A stretch of 64,000 bases of DNA from Takashimella koratensis (taxonomy: Eukaryota; Basidiomycota; Tremellomycetes; Trichosporonales; Tetragoniomycetaceae): NCBI GenBank assembly GCA_003116875.1, contig BCKT01000009.1, positions 930,001 to 994,000 on the forward strand. Direction: 5' to 3'. The notes under the pieces are model-generated. The model was not told where the DNA came from. It saw only the letters and a program-made list of their open reading frames with translations, and made no database searches. The first letter of the stretch is position 1; every line of letters begins with the position of its first letter. The translations under genes were made by a program, and so were the position numbers. Positions 49,454 through 60,138 of this stretch are shown here, piece by piece.

Positions 49454-52400
49454 ATGGTGAGTCCCTCCCCCCTCCCCTCTCCCACCTTTCTCCTTGCCCT
49501 CGTCCCCTCATCGTGTCTTACCTCCTCGCTGACCCCTTCGCCTTAGTCCTCCCCACCGCCTTCTTCCCAGCCCTCCCAATCCCGACCTAAACGTCGCCGT
49601 GACCGTTCTCCCTTGGGACACGACACGTCCTCCCCTGCCGGACCCTCTGGTGCTAACGCTCTCCGTTCTTCCCCGCCGCCTTCATCCCTCCCGCCGTCGT
49701 CGCCGCCCGCGCCGTTCTCTGATTTCGGAGACGACGAGGATGTAGGCGACGATGAGGAGGTGGAGATGCGTCAGAGGGGTAGGGCAAGGGACGAGGCTGA
49801 TGATGATGAGGATGAAGAAGGTGAAGACCTCTTCAACGTTGATGACCTTGCTCGGTAAGTCATGTCGCTTCTTCCTCTTCTTGTCCCTGCGTCCATCTCT
49901 GCGTGTCGGCTCGAGAGTGATGAACCATGCTGACCCCACGTAGCGACTACGAGGACCGTCCCGAGCTCGATGCCTACTCCGAGGCCGACATCGACGACCG
50001 TTCTTCCATCCCTGAACTCTCCCGCGCTGAGCGTATGCGCGTCGAGGAGGCCATGGATCGACGCGATCGCGGTCTCCCCGGTACCCGCGCCGCCCGCCGA
50101 GACCGTATGGCCAATTTCCTGCAGAGCGACGATGACGAGGAAGTTGGGTACGGTGACGATTTGTTGGCGGGTATCAACACGCGACGGACACGACGACAGT
50201 ACGATGAGCGCATCGAGGAGGACGATGTCGAGGATGAGGACGTAAGTTGGGTTATGCAGGGCTTTTGATTTAATCTTATAGACCAAGCCAGTTGCTGATA
50301 TACACCCTAGGAGATGTCGCTCGAGCACTTGGGCGACGTCAAGGCTGCGTCTATCGCCGAGTGGGTGTCGATCGATCAGGTCCGCCGTGCGGTCCAGAAG
50401 CACTTTAGGAGTTTCCTCATGACCTACATCGACGAGAGTGGCCAGTCAGTCTACGGCCAGCGTATCAAGCATCTCGGAGAGAGTGAGTCGGGTCATGATT
50501 TTTCTTCAATGACTCTACTGTCACGTACCATCCATGACTGTGATTCATGCTAACCCAATTAGTCAACTCGGAGTCGCTCGAGGTCTCTTACCTCCACTTG
50601 GCGACCTCTCGCCCTATCCTCGCCTACTTCCTCGCCAATTCGCCGCAGCCCATGCTTGCGCTGTTTGACGAAGTCGCACTCGATGCTATTCTCCTCTACT
50701 ACCCTTCGTACGACCGAATCCACTCTGAGATCCACGTGCGTATCACCGAGCTGCCTACCTCGATCTCCCTTCGCGAGCTGCGCCAGGGCAACCTCAACTG
50801 CCTCGTCCGCGTCTCGGGTGTCGTCACCCGCCGAACCGGTGTCTTCCCGCAACTCAAATATGTCAAGTTTGACTGCAGCAAGTGCGGTGCGACGCTCGGT
50901 CCATTCTTCCAAGACACTTCCAAGGAACTCAAGATCAGTTTCTGTTCCGCATGCGAGTCGCGCGGACCGTTCTCGGTCAATTCGGAACAGACTGTTTACC
51001 GCAACTACCAGAAAATGACCCTCCAAGAGTCCCCCGGGTCGGTTCCTGCCGGTCGCTTGCCGCGCCACCGCGAGGTCATCCTCCTCTGGGACTTGATCGA
51101 CGTTGCCAAGCCTGGAGAGGAGATCGAGGTCACTGGTATCTACCGCAACAATTTTGATGCCTCACTCAACTCGAAGAACGGGTTCCCCGTCTTCTCGACC
51201 GTCCTCGAGGCCAACCACATCAATAAGAAAGAGGACGAATACGCTTCTGTCCGCTTGACCGAGGAGGATGAGAAGGCAATTCGTGCCATGGCGCGTGACG
51301 ACCGAATCGCTAAACGAATTGTCAAGTCGATCGCCCCTTCAATCTACGGCCACGACGATATCAAAACTGCGATTGCGCTCTCGCTCTTCGGTGGTGTCCC
51401 CAAGGACATTAACCGCAAGCACCGAATTCGAGGTGATATCAATGTTCTCCTTCTCGGTGACCCGGGTACAGCCAAGTCTCAATTCCTGAAATACGTGGAG
51501 AAGACCGCTTCTCGAGCCGTGTTCACTACAGGTCAAGGCGCGTCCGCGGTTGGTCTTACCGCCTCTGTTCGAAAAGACCCCGTCACTCGCGAATGGACGC
51601 TCGAAGGCGGTGCGCTTGTTCTCGCCGACAAGGGCCACTGCCTCATCGACGAGTTTGACAAGATGAACGACGCCGACCGAACATCTATCCACGAAGCGAT
51701 GGAACAACAATCCATCTCCATCTCCAAAGCAGGAATCGTTACTACACTCCAAGCTCGATGCGCAATCGTCGCTGCTGCCAACCCGATCAGGGGCAGGTAC
51801 AACCCGACGATCCCGTTCCAGCAGAACGTCGAACTCACCGAACCGATTCTGTCCCGTTTCGATGTGCTTTGTGTCGTCAAGGACGCGGTGGACCCGGTTC
51901 AGGATGAGATGTTGGCTCAGTTCGTGGTTGGTTCTCATCTTCGTTCGCACCCCCAATTCGACTCGGCCAAGGACGAGGTCAAAGTGAAGACTGTTCTTGA
52001 CGCGGACGTAAGTGTTATCTCTCTGGCTTTCATCCCATCCATTTATCCCTGTTAACACCTTTCCAGATCATCTCCCAAGACATGTTGCGTAAATACATCA
52101 TGTACGCCAAAGAACACATCCGACCTAAACTTCATCAATTGGATCAAGACAAACTGGCTCGACTTTACGCCGACCTTCGTCGTGAATCTTTGGCTACGGG
52201 TTCTTTCCCGATCACTGTTCGACACCTTGAATCAATGATTCGAATGTCAGAGGCTTCGGCAAAGATGCATTTGAGGGAATACGTTAGAGCGGATGATATC
52301 GATTTGGCGATTCAAGTTACCGTGGGCAGTTTTGTCAATGCGCAAAAGATGTCGATTAAGAAGACACTTGAGAGGGTGAGTCACCGTCGCTGAAGAGCCT

Positions 52401-52765
52401 TGTCCTTATTCCAATCTCCCTCTCCTCTTACATCCCACTGGTCTCACAGAGCACCTGAGCTGACTCTATCTCCTCTTCTCCAGGGCTTCCGCAAATACGT
52501 CCACCAAGCTACCGACCATGACGAACTGCTCGCTTTCCTTCTTGGTCAAATCATCAAAGAGAAATCCCAACTTCACATGCACCAACGGGGTACACCACCC
52601 GACCGCGTCTCTGTTCGTGTCGCGCAACTCGAACAGCGCGCGAAAGAGGTCGAGATCTACGATGTCGGACCGTTCTTGAAGAGTAAATTGTTCGGAACCA
52701 ACGGGTACAAGTTGGTCACTGGTCCAGAGGTTTCGATTGAGAAGGTGTTTGTTCGAGAGGAGTAA
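49454..52765 (+). CDS. MCM2: DNA replication licensing factor MCM2
   Basis: Subunit of the MCM2-7 replicative helicase. The first coding exon is just ATG (49454-49456); the intron 49457-49546 follows and exon 2 starts [19 protein letters not shown]. The N-terminal tail is disordered and acidic ([13 protein letters not shown]), as in MCM2 tails that bind histones. Then [18 protein letters not shown], the zinc motif C-x2-C (CSKCGATL) with [11 protein letters not shown], and the AAA+ core: Walker [10 protein letters not shown], Walker [20 protein letters not shown], and the arginine finger SRFD. The C-terminal part ([37 protein letters not shown]) and a winged-helix end at KVFVREE complete it. 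MCM2 is recognised by [23 protein letters not shown] and [17 protein letters not shown], all family-specific. Confidence 0.97.
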
Positions 52766-53008
52766 GGAGTGAGTGCGGTAGGCATGGTGATGGTAATTAC
52801 GGCCAGCTTGTTGCGTTGGTTTCGTTTCGTTTCGGTTCGGTACGGTAGTCGAGTTTCGGTCGTAGATTATACTTCTTTTTCATCACATTTCACATTCGCT
52901 TTCATTGCCTACTAGGATCTGATTCTTCTTCTCTTCTCTTTCTCCTTCTGTACAAACATCTGCAAGCGATGCAACGCTTTCCATCACAAATCCTATTCTC
53001 CTATCTGC

Positions 53009-54290
53009 TTAACCTCTACGCCTCGGCTTGAGACCCGAAACTCCTCCCGCTGGCCCTTTCCCTTTCCCCTTGACACCTGTTCCACCGCCTTGTCCGCTGA
53101 CACTTGTCGTCTTCGCCGAAACCTCGTCCTTGACCCCACTCTGCTCCATACGCCTTCTCGTATCTTCCTCTGCCAACTTGCGCAGTTCTGCCGCGCTCGC
53201 GTTTGGGTCCACCGCAGCACGGGGTGGTGCGAGTGGCCTGCCGGGTAGTTCGTCGAGTCCCGCCGGTTCAGTGCCGGCGGCAGCGGCAGCAGCGTCGGAC
53301 GCTGATGACGAAGGCGGGACCTGTAACGATTCGAACCTATCGAACCGTTTCTCTCCTTTCCCACTCTTACCCGATCGACCAAATCTACTCCCTGACGGCG
53401 CTTCGATCCCACGCCCCGCTGGATTGCTCCTACTCTCCCACTCCAATTCCTTGGCCACCTGTGCACCCGCGGGTAATTGAGCAGGGACAGATCCATCAGG
53501 TAAGAGGTAACCCTGTCGTATTCGCTCTTCTAGCTCGCGTTGCTCGATTGCGGCAACCATAGGCCGGAGACGGGATTGACGGGCAGCGTCGAGTTGAAGT
53601 TCGGATAGAGAAGGTGGGGAAGTACGGGTGAATGAGAGCCCTGGGTGGGTTAAGTGGGTCAGAGGATACGGATAAGATATTGAATAGTGAGAAGAGATGG
53701 CGTAGACGCCAAGGGGAGGGAAAGGTAAAGATTACGATCATGAGGGTTACTTACATGATGTCCATTGAACTGAAAAACGTTAGCGGAGGTAGGAAATCGT
53801 CAACTCACCTGGGAGCTGTTGAGTGCCCGCTGTATAATCCGCAACATCTTTTTTCTCGAGGTATTCGACAATACGCTTGGGTCTACCTCCTGTATCGTGG
53901 TGAAGACGATCCAAGGAGACGAAATGAGTGGATTTGTTGTCCGGTGGGAAAGAAGGGTGTCAGTGTATGGTATCAACAGCTCGAGATATGGAAAGTAGGC
54001 GGAGGAGCGGAGATCACCTTGGGGATTTGGAAGTTCAAAGTATTTGTTCCCTAATCATGTGCGGTCAGTACCTGCTCGTTTGAATGTGTATAGTAGGCAA
54101 GGTATATCCCTCTCCAGATAATTGCTCACCTTGTAGATCGTACCCGACTGGTTTCTGTACTTTGTCAGCTAAAGCTCTCTTACTCCTATCCATGTCTCGA
54201 TCTACACCAGTCCAGAATTCAAAAGTCGACATTCCTGCTCACCTTCTTTGCAAACGGCAACGCGCGGGATATTCTCGACCACAGCGACAT
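53009..54290 (-). CDS. Complex I assembly factor NDUFAF2-like (NDUFA12/B17.2 family)
   Basis: Mitochondrial assembly factor for NADH:ubiquinone oxidoreductase. The short exon 1 (54290-54243) encodes MSLWSRISRALPFAKK, which looks like a mitochondrial targeting sequence. Using the acceptor that gives KPVGYDLQGNKYFELPNP, then the exon starting GGRPKRIVEYLEKKDVADY and the exon VQWTSWLSFTRTSPPSL restores the family order: VG.D..GN.Y, RR.V.Y, P..W..WL. The paralogous structural subunit NDUFA12 shares this signature; the NDUFAF2 call rests on the long C-terminal extension (about 180 residues, with ELEERIRQGYLLPDG and a basic end LKPRRRG). The assembly factor is favoured, but the other subunit is not excluded. 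Confidence 0.82.
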
Positions 54291-54829
54291 GGCTATTGCG
54301 TGTGACGGGAAACTAAGAGGCTTATCCTTTCCTTTTGACTGATGCAAGAATGTGGGAAGTCAAGTTGACCAAGACTCGGTGTGACTTCTCGATGTTGTGG
54401 TAAGAGCGATGACATGAAATCACTCGTCTCCACTTGAGGGTAGAAAAGTTAGAGTGGAGGCTTGTGGGGTTCGCCACATCACGTGATTGACGGATTTAAA
54501 AGTGTCTTTCTTGGCCAGACCAGGTCGTGTGCAGCGGAATCAAACCTAAGACGCCGAGGTTGTACACCCTTTATTAGAACTCCTCCAGAGTTATTAGTAT
54601 ATCTCAGGGAATTGTAATAGACCCGGGTTGATGATCATTACGCCACACGACCGGTTAACCCCTTTCCCTGGTTGACCCTTCACACACGTTTCTACCTCCA
54701 GCCAACGGATCAACGGATTGAGTTTCAACCTGCGACTTTTGATTTCTCCCTCCCAATTCTTTAGTCTCCATCTTCATCTCCACCTTCAACATCAACATCA
54801 ACCCATCCTCATCTTCACAGACCATCACC
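54291..54829. promoter_or_regulatory. Divergent promoter, NDUFAF2-like / VTC1
   Basis: About 540 bases between divergent start codons. CATCAACATCAAC-type leader sequence precedes the VTC1 ATG. No specific site is claimed. Confidence 0.5.
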
Positions 54830-56258
54830 ATGTCCACAGAGGTCCGTCCATCCTCCATCATCTCTCTTCTCACCTGTTCCGGATAACTTGCCATACCGTT
54901 GTTGATTTATGAATTTAGCAAACCCCCCTTGCTGGCGGTTCCAACGACGAGCAAAGCTTTGTCAACCGTGTCCAGGGTATTCTCAGCCCGTACGTCCCAG
55001 TCCATCTCTACGCTCATCCCTACATCCATGTCTTTCTTCACTACCATCTTGCTCTGACGATTAATGCTGACGATCTGTACAGCTTCTCTCAGGGCGCGCT
55101 CAACCTCCTTCCTAAGCGCGGAGAGGGCCAACAGCCCAAAGCCAAGCGCGCTGACCGTATCCCGGACAGGTGAGTCGTCGTTCGTCGTTCCTTCTCTCAC
55201 ACCTTTCTCCATCTCCATTGTATCTCTCCTTTGTTCTCAGACTACAACATGTCTACCGTCTACTTTGCTGTTCAATTCTACACCCGTGCCCGTGTCGAAT
55301 CCAAGCACACGTCGCAATAGTTGCTAACTTTATCTCTGTTCTACTTTTGTAGTCAAGGAAGGCCTTTGGTTACCGACTACCACTCGATCAACGACCCCAA
55401 CCTCGTCATTCGCGTCCCTAGTACGTTCGCTTTTCAATCTTACTCTTTCTAGCCTTCTCTATCTCTCTCTTTCTCTCTTTCTCTCTTTCTCTCTTTCTCT
55501 CTTTCTCTCTTTCTCTCTTTCTCTCTTTCTCTCTTTCTCTCTTTCTCTCTTTCTCTCTTTTTCCTGTTTCCTCTCGCACCCGCTCACAATCCTACAGAAA
55601 AAATCGAGACCGCCGTCAAAGTTGAATCCAAGATTTGGTTCGCCAACGAACGGACTTATAATGCCTACTCTTCCATGGGCGTTTTCATGTCCCTTATCGC
55701 TGTTGGACTTCTTGCAGGTTCAAAAGATGAGACTGGTCGAATCTTTGCAGCCGTCTACGCTGCTATGTGAGTCACTGTCTTCAACTTGATGGCCGAGGAG
55801 AGAGGGAGGGGGACGGATGGGTCAACTTCTTGCTCGTGTAAACATTGAGCTGATTTGAATCCAGTGCTATCGGTGTACTCATCTACGGTTGCGCCTTGTT
55901 CCAGAAGCGCTTGACCCAGATCTCGTCTCGTCACAGCGGCACCTTCGGTACGTCCTCTTCCCCACTCCATCCCTCTTTCTCTCTCTCTCTCCTCCATCCC
56001 TCGTGTTCTGTATCTTCCTTACTCCTCAAGGTTCATCTCCAATTCCTAACCCCCGCAGACGCCCTTTACGGACCCCTCTTCATCTGCGTGGCCCTGATCG
56101 TCGCCATCATTGTCAACTTCTCCGTCCGTGTCGGTCAAGCTCGTGAGGCAGTCGGTCAAGACCCGTTGAGCCTTGCTTTCGCTTGGCAGATGGCTGGGGA
56201 GAAGAGCACAATCGTTACTGGTGCGATCAACTCGGTCAACAGCTTTTTCAAGTTTTAA
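54830..56258 (+). CDS. VTC1: Vacuolar transporter chaperone subunit VTC1
   Basis: Small membrane subunit of the VTC polyphosphate polymerase complex at the vacuole. The first coding exon encodes MSTE; its intron uses a weak donor, GTCCGT. The protein is about 228 residues. An N-terminal extension of ~80 residues (QTPLAGGSNDEQSFVNRVQG, LPKRGEGQQPKAKRADRIPD) precedes the DUF202/VTC1 domain: RVPKKIETAVKVESKIWFANERTYNAYSSM, shown as separate blocks, then three membrane segments (GVFMSLIAVGLLAG, AAVYAAIAIGVLIYGCALF, GPLFICVALIVAIIVNFSV). The FANERTY motif is diagnostic. Yeast Vtc1 is about 129 residues, so this form has both an N-terminal extension and a C-terminal tail ending NSFFKF. An intron contains a long (CTTTCTCT)n tract. 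Confidence 0.92.
55461..55562 (+). repeat. (CTTTCTCT)n microsatellite in a VTC1 intron
   Basis: About 100 bases of TCTCTTTC-type octamer repeat in the intron between the exons encoding RVP and KKIET. It forms an unusually long pyrimidine tract upstream of the acceptor. Confidence 0.93.
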
Positions 56259-56796
56259 AGGTTGTCTAGGAGAGAGGAGGAGAGTATTAGATGGTAGTGG
56301 AAGTGCAAGTGGGAGTGAAGGAAGTGAGAGTGGGAATGGGAATGGGAGTAGGTGTGGGTGTCGTGAGGTTGAGGGCGAGGGCGAGGGTGAGGGAGGGAAT
56401 GATGCGGGTGGGACGGTCGACAAAGAGACACCGAGAAGACGGAAGAGTAGCCCTCGGAAAGAGAGGAGCTGGTGAAGCCGCAGATAAAGAAGAAGAAACA
56501 AATACCAGCGGGCATATTGTGTCTCGTAGTCAAAGGCAAACATTATAACAAACCTTTTTCTTATTTCATCCCCTCTACGCTTCTCGCTACTTTTCCTTTG
56601 CGCTACTTTGATGAAGAACAGTTATACAAACCAGTTCTTCCCACTTCTAATCCGTTTCAGAGGGTGCGAGTAAGATGCGGATGATGAAGATGGTTTCATG
56701 GAGCACAGATTCATATTGAAAAAAGGGCGACAAAAGATGATGGAGAGAATAAACTACGAGCTACTGTAACGTGCTACCATAATTGATCCTCACATC
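56259..56796. other. Convergent intergenic region
   Basis: About 540 bases between the ends of VTC1 and YRA1. A purine-rich GTGGGAATGGGAATGGG-type stretch (56290-56400) lies just past VTC1. No gene seen. Confidence 0.6.
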
Positions 56797-59527
56797 TCAA
56801 GCGGCGTTGGTAGTCTTGTACGCCTGTATCGTCATTGTCATTGATGTTAGCTAAACCATCCTTCCCTCTTTCTGTTCAACCATGACTCACGGCCATTTCG
56901 GCGTCGAGCTCCTCGGCAGTCTTCTTGGCGGGCCGAGGCGCGCGAGGGGCCCTACCCGCACCACCACCGGAACGCTGAGCACCACCAGCACGTCCACCGG
57001 CAGGCTGTCGGCCACCGCCAGGAGCCCGCCCACCTTGCTGAGCGACAGGAGCGACACGCGACGCGAGGGACTGAACCGCGTTGGGGTCGATGGCGATCTC
57101 GACTTTCATCGGGCGCTCTATAGGTGGGAGACGAGACGAGGTGGTCGGGAAGTGAAGAAGAAGGGAGGTAGGAGGTGGGTGGAAAGTAAGGGATGGGAGT
57201 GGGAGAAGTGGTTGTCGAAGTTATCGAGTGGGATTGTAGGCAGAGGTAGAGGTAGAGGTATATAAGGGGAGAGGGGTGGCGCGTTGAGGTGGGGATATTG
57301 TTTGTCGAGAAAGCGTCGGATTCGGTTTTCGTTTCCATTCGTGTCGTGTCGTGAACGAGGTGTCATCGATAGATACAAAAGCGAGTCAAGAGATCGTGTA
57401 TTTGTCGAGTCGGTTCGAAACATGTTATTGATCGGGATTCGTCGGATCGTCAAAGAGTCGAGTAAATTCGCACGGGATTCGTAGAGAGTTATGATTGGGG
57501 GGAGGACAAAAAATCATTTTCGATGTCAGTTATCGATTGTTCTTGTGCAAGAATTTCGATGCGCGCGACTTCGGATATGAACGGTGGAAGGAGACAGGAC
57601 GAAAGAGAGAGAGAGGGTTGGAGTGTGCGCTTCCCCCCTCGCGCGTGTCTGCCTCTACGCCCGCGTCTGCGTCTACGTCTGCGTCTGCGCCTGCGTTCTT
57701 CTCGCGCCTTTGGTGCCCATTCCGAGCCACGCGATAGATAGGCCTGTCAAAAGTGGGTCACAATGCCCTGTCCCACACGTATGGTCGAAACCCAGCTGCC
57801 TGCCTGCCCAGCTTGTGCATTTTGCCGCGGACTTTTAGAGCCGTATGAAGCCCAAGCCCCGTACGCGGCACGGGCCTTGGTCGGTCCAGCGTCGCGAACG
57901 ACGGGCGACGAACGGATGCAGACCATCTGAACCATTACCCCGCCATCCCGTCGTTCAAAAATACGAGCGCCGAAGCCGACCGCAACCAGACGGGCTCGAC
58001 GACGCCTCCCTGCCCCTGGCCAACAGGTTGCCCATCACACGACACCCCGCCGTCGACTCGCCACCTAGCGCCTATCGACTGGGAACTAGCCGTCCCCACC
58101 TCGGAACAGCGAGTGCGAGTTCGGGCTGTCTTAGTTTCCTCCTGCCAGATACCTGCGTCCATGACGCCGCGCGGTACGCTCGCGCTTGCAGCCTTCTCTT
58201 CGGCCTGGAATCCACGGCACAGCCCAGGTAGCAGGTCTGTGTAGGAACGACAGAGGTTCTGTGGCGCAGACACGCGCGAAAGAGGGAGGGAGGGAGGGGT
58301 TGGGAAGGAAGATTCCGGTGTAGAAAGGAAGTGTAAATCTATTAGTAGGAGTGGAGTGAACACTAACGGTTGTCGATCATCCTGTTGTGGTCTGTTCACG
58401 ATTTGAGTAAACGACATCAGCGTCTGTGTTTGTAGAAGGAAGACAACGATGCGAGGGCGGGAACAAGAATCCGGGTAGTAGGAAAGATATATAGGCACGG
58501 GAAAGAAGAAAAGAAGACGGGAAGGAAGAAAAGAAGACGGGAAAGGAAGAAAAGATAACGGATAGAGTGAAAGACGCGTACAGGCAGTGTGAGCCTTGTT
58601 GGCGTCACCCTTGTTCTTGAAGACAATGGTAGCGGTACCGGTCGATTTGCCAGTCGAAGTGTAGCTCATCTGGACGGTACGGACCGGTCCGACGGTGGAT
58701 TGCATGAGGTCCTGTACGAATGTGAGTTAAGCGAACGATAGAGCCAAAAGTCCAGCCCGCAGGTTGATGAGTTGGAGATGGGGCGAAGGAAACGGAGGCA
58801 AACTTAATCACGAGCTGAACTTACGCGGACAGCAGCCTCAGTCACGTCCTGGGGCAAGTTGGAGATGATGATCTTGATCGCGTCCGCGGTAACGGGCTTC
58901 CCTGCGGCGTGAGTGACCTGCGCGCCGGACTTGGGGACAGCGCCTCCAGCGTATCGAGCACGAGCACCGCCGTTAGCGGCACCACCAGCAGCGGGGGTGC
59001 GGGGGCCACGGTTGCCACCTGCACCGCCAGAACGACCGCCGCGACGACCCTTGCCGGGCTTGGCAGCGATGATCTGTACGAGAGAGAGGGTAGCGAATGA
59101 CCGCAAGGAGAAGACAGCGCGTGAGTGGGAGGTTGATGATGCGATTTGGCGAATGGGAAAGAGATGGGAAGGAGAGGAGAGGAAAGGCGGTGTCAACGGG
59201 CAAGCGGCGAAGGTCGATCCACCCCAGTTGTGATATCAAATAGAGTTGTCAAGTCCGGGCGAGGGGTGGGAAGGGAGAGGGGAAACAGCGAGTGTGAGCA
59301 TGAGCGTGTGTACGTGTTAGGCGAGACGAAGTGTTGTCCCCTCTCTGTCTCTCTCTTTTCTCTTTCATCCATCAACCAGCTCGCACAGCGAGGTCGTAAA
59401 CCGAGACGCGCTCGGCGTCCACACGCCCAACGCCTGATGGGTGAAAGAGAGGAGGAGGGGATCAGGGAAAGGGAAGGGAGAAACGGAAGCCGGTACGGAC
59501 CTCGTCGAGGCTCTTGTCGATGTCCAT
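56797..59527 (-). CDS. YRA1: mRNA export adaptor YRA1 (ALYREF, Mlo3)
   Basis: RNA-binding adaptor linking TREX and the Mex67 export receptor. Six exons: 59527-59501, 59073-58825, 58711-58582, 58391-58368, 57117-56891 and 56823-56797; 227 residues. N-terminus MDIDKSLDE+IIAAKPGKGRRGG carries the UAP56-binding motif, split by intron 1. A Gly/Arg-rich linker leads to the RRM: IIISNLPQDVTEAAVRDLM, VQMSYTSTGKSTGTATIVF and the 24-nt exon encoding YHNRMIDN. QRPMKVEIAIDP completes the fold. The C-terminal RGG-like region ends KKTAEELDAEMA+AYKTTNAA, a second UAP56-binding motif. Intron 4 is 1,250 nt (57118-58367); intron 1 is 427 nt with the weak donor GTCCGT. Identity is very secure; the long intron suggests splicing-based autoregulation, as known for yeast YRA1. 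Confidence 0.94.
57118..58367 (-). other. Long YRA1 intron (1,250 nt)
   Basis: The intron between the 24-nt exon and the exon starting QRPMKVEI begins GTTAGT and ends in TATAG. It is 10-20 times longer than most introns in this window. It contains no recognisable gene; ORFs inside are low complexity. The adjacent intron (58392-58581) has GGAAGAAAAGAAGACGG-type direct repeats. Confidence 0.8.
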
Positions 59528-60138
59528 GGTACTTGTTGTAAGTGGGTAGTGAGTGGATGAGTGAATGGGTGGGTGGCAAGTGATTGAAAGACAAGAGACA
59601 AGAGCAGGTGAGCAGATGAGGAGATGAAGAATGGAAGATGGCACCAGCAAGGGATTACAAACACCCCCACGAGGTGGAATACAAATATGCTCCCGTGTGA
59701 TCAGGATTCGTGGAGGAGTTTTCAAATGCACATGGTCAAAAACTCTAAATGAAGCTCGAAAGGCGGCGTTTGTGAATGTGGCAGCGCGCAGGCTATTCAA
59801 TCCGGCGCGTCGTGTTTGGCTGGCACGCAAGGCAAGAAGCGGGCGGTGGTTAGTATAGCAGATCGATGAATGGGTATGCTGCATGAGTAAGCTGGACCAC
59901 TCCGGTGTTTGGAAGTCGGTCCTTGCCTCCCTGCTTGGGCTGTGCACGAATCGTGCGATGCATAGCTGGTAGGCGTTGGGGTATGGTACAAGACGTCGTC
60001 AATCTCGCCTGGGTCCGTGGCCAGTCTTCAGTCTTCTCTGCAACCGAGCCACTTTTGTCCTCTTTCTCGTTCTCAAGGCGGCAATGATATGCAAATGACC
60101 TATCTCACACTCCTGCCTGATATCCCTCACCAAGTCCC
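59528..60138. other. Intergenic, YRA1 promoter and translin 3' region
   Basis: About 610 bases holding the YRA1 promoter (minus strand) and the translin 3' UTR. No gene seen. Confidence 0.55.

Noticed and set aside
54536..54546. Possible tRNA B-box (GGTTTGATTCC on the minus strand)
   Set aside because: The consensus C is a T, and no A-box or cloverleaf arms could be found at the right spacing.
57284..58231. Plus-strand ORFs inside the YRA1 long intron
   Set aside because: Low-complexity Arg/Pro/Ser translations without motifs; better explained as intron sequence.
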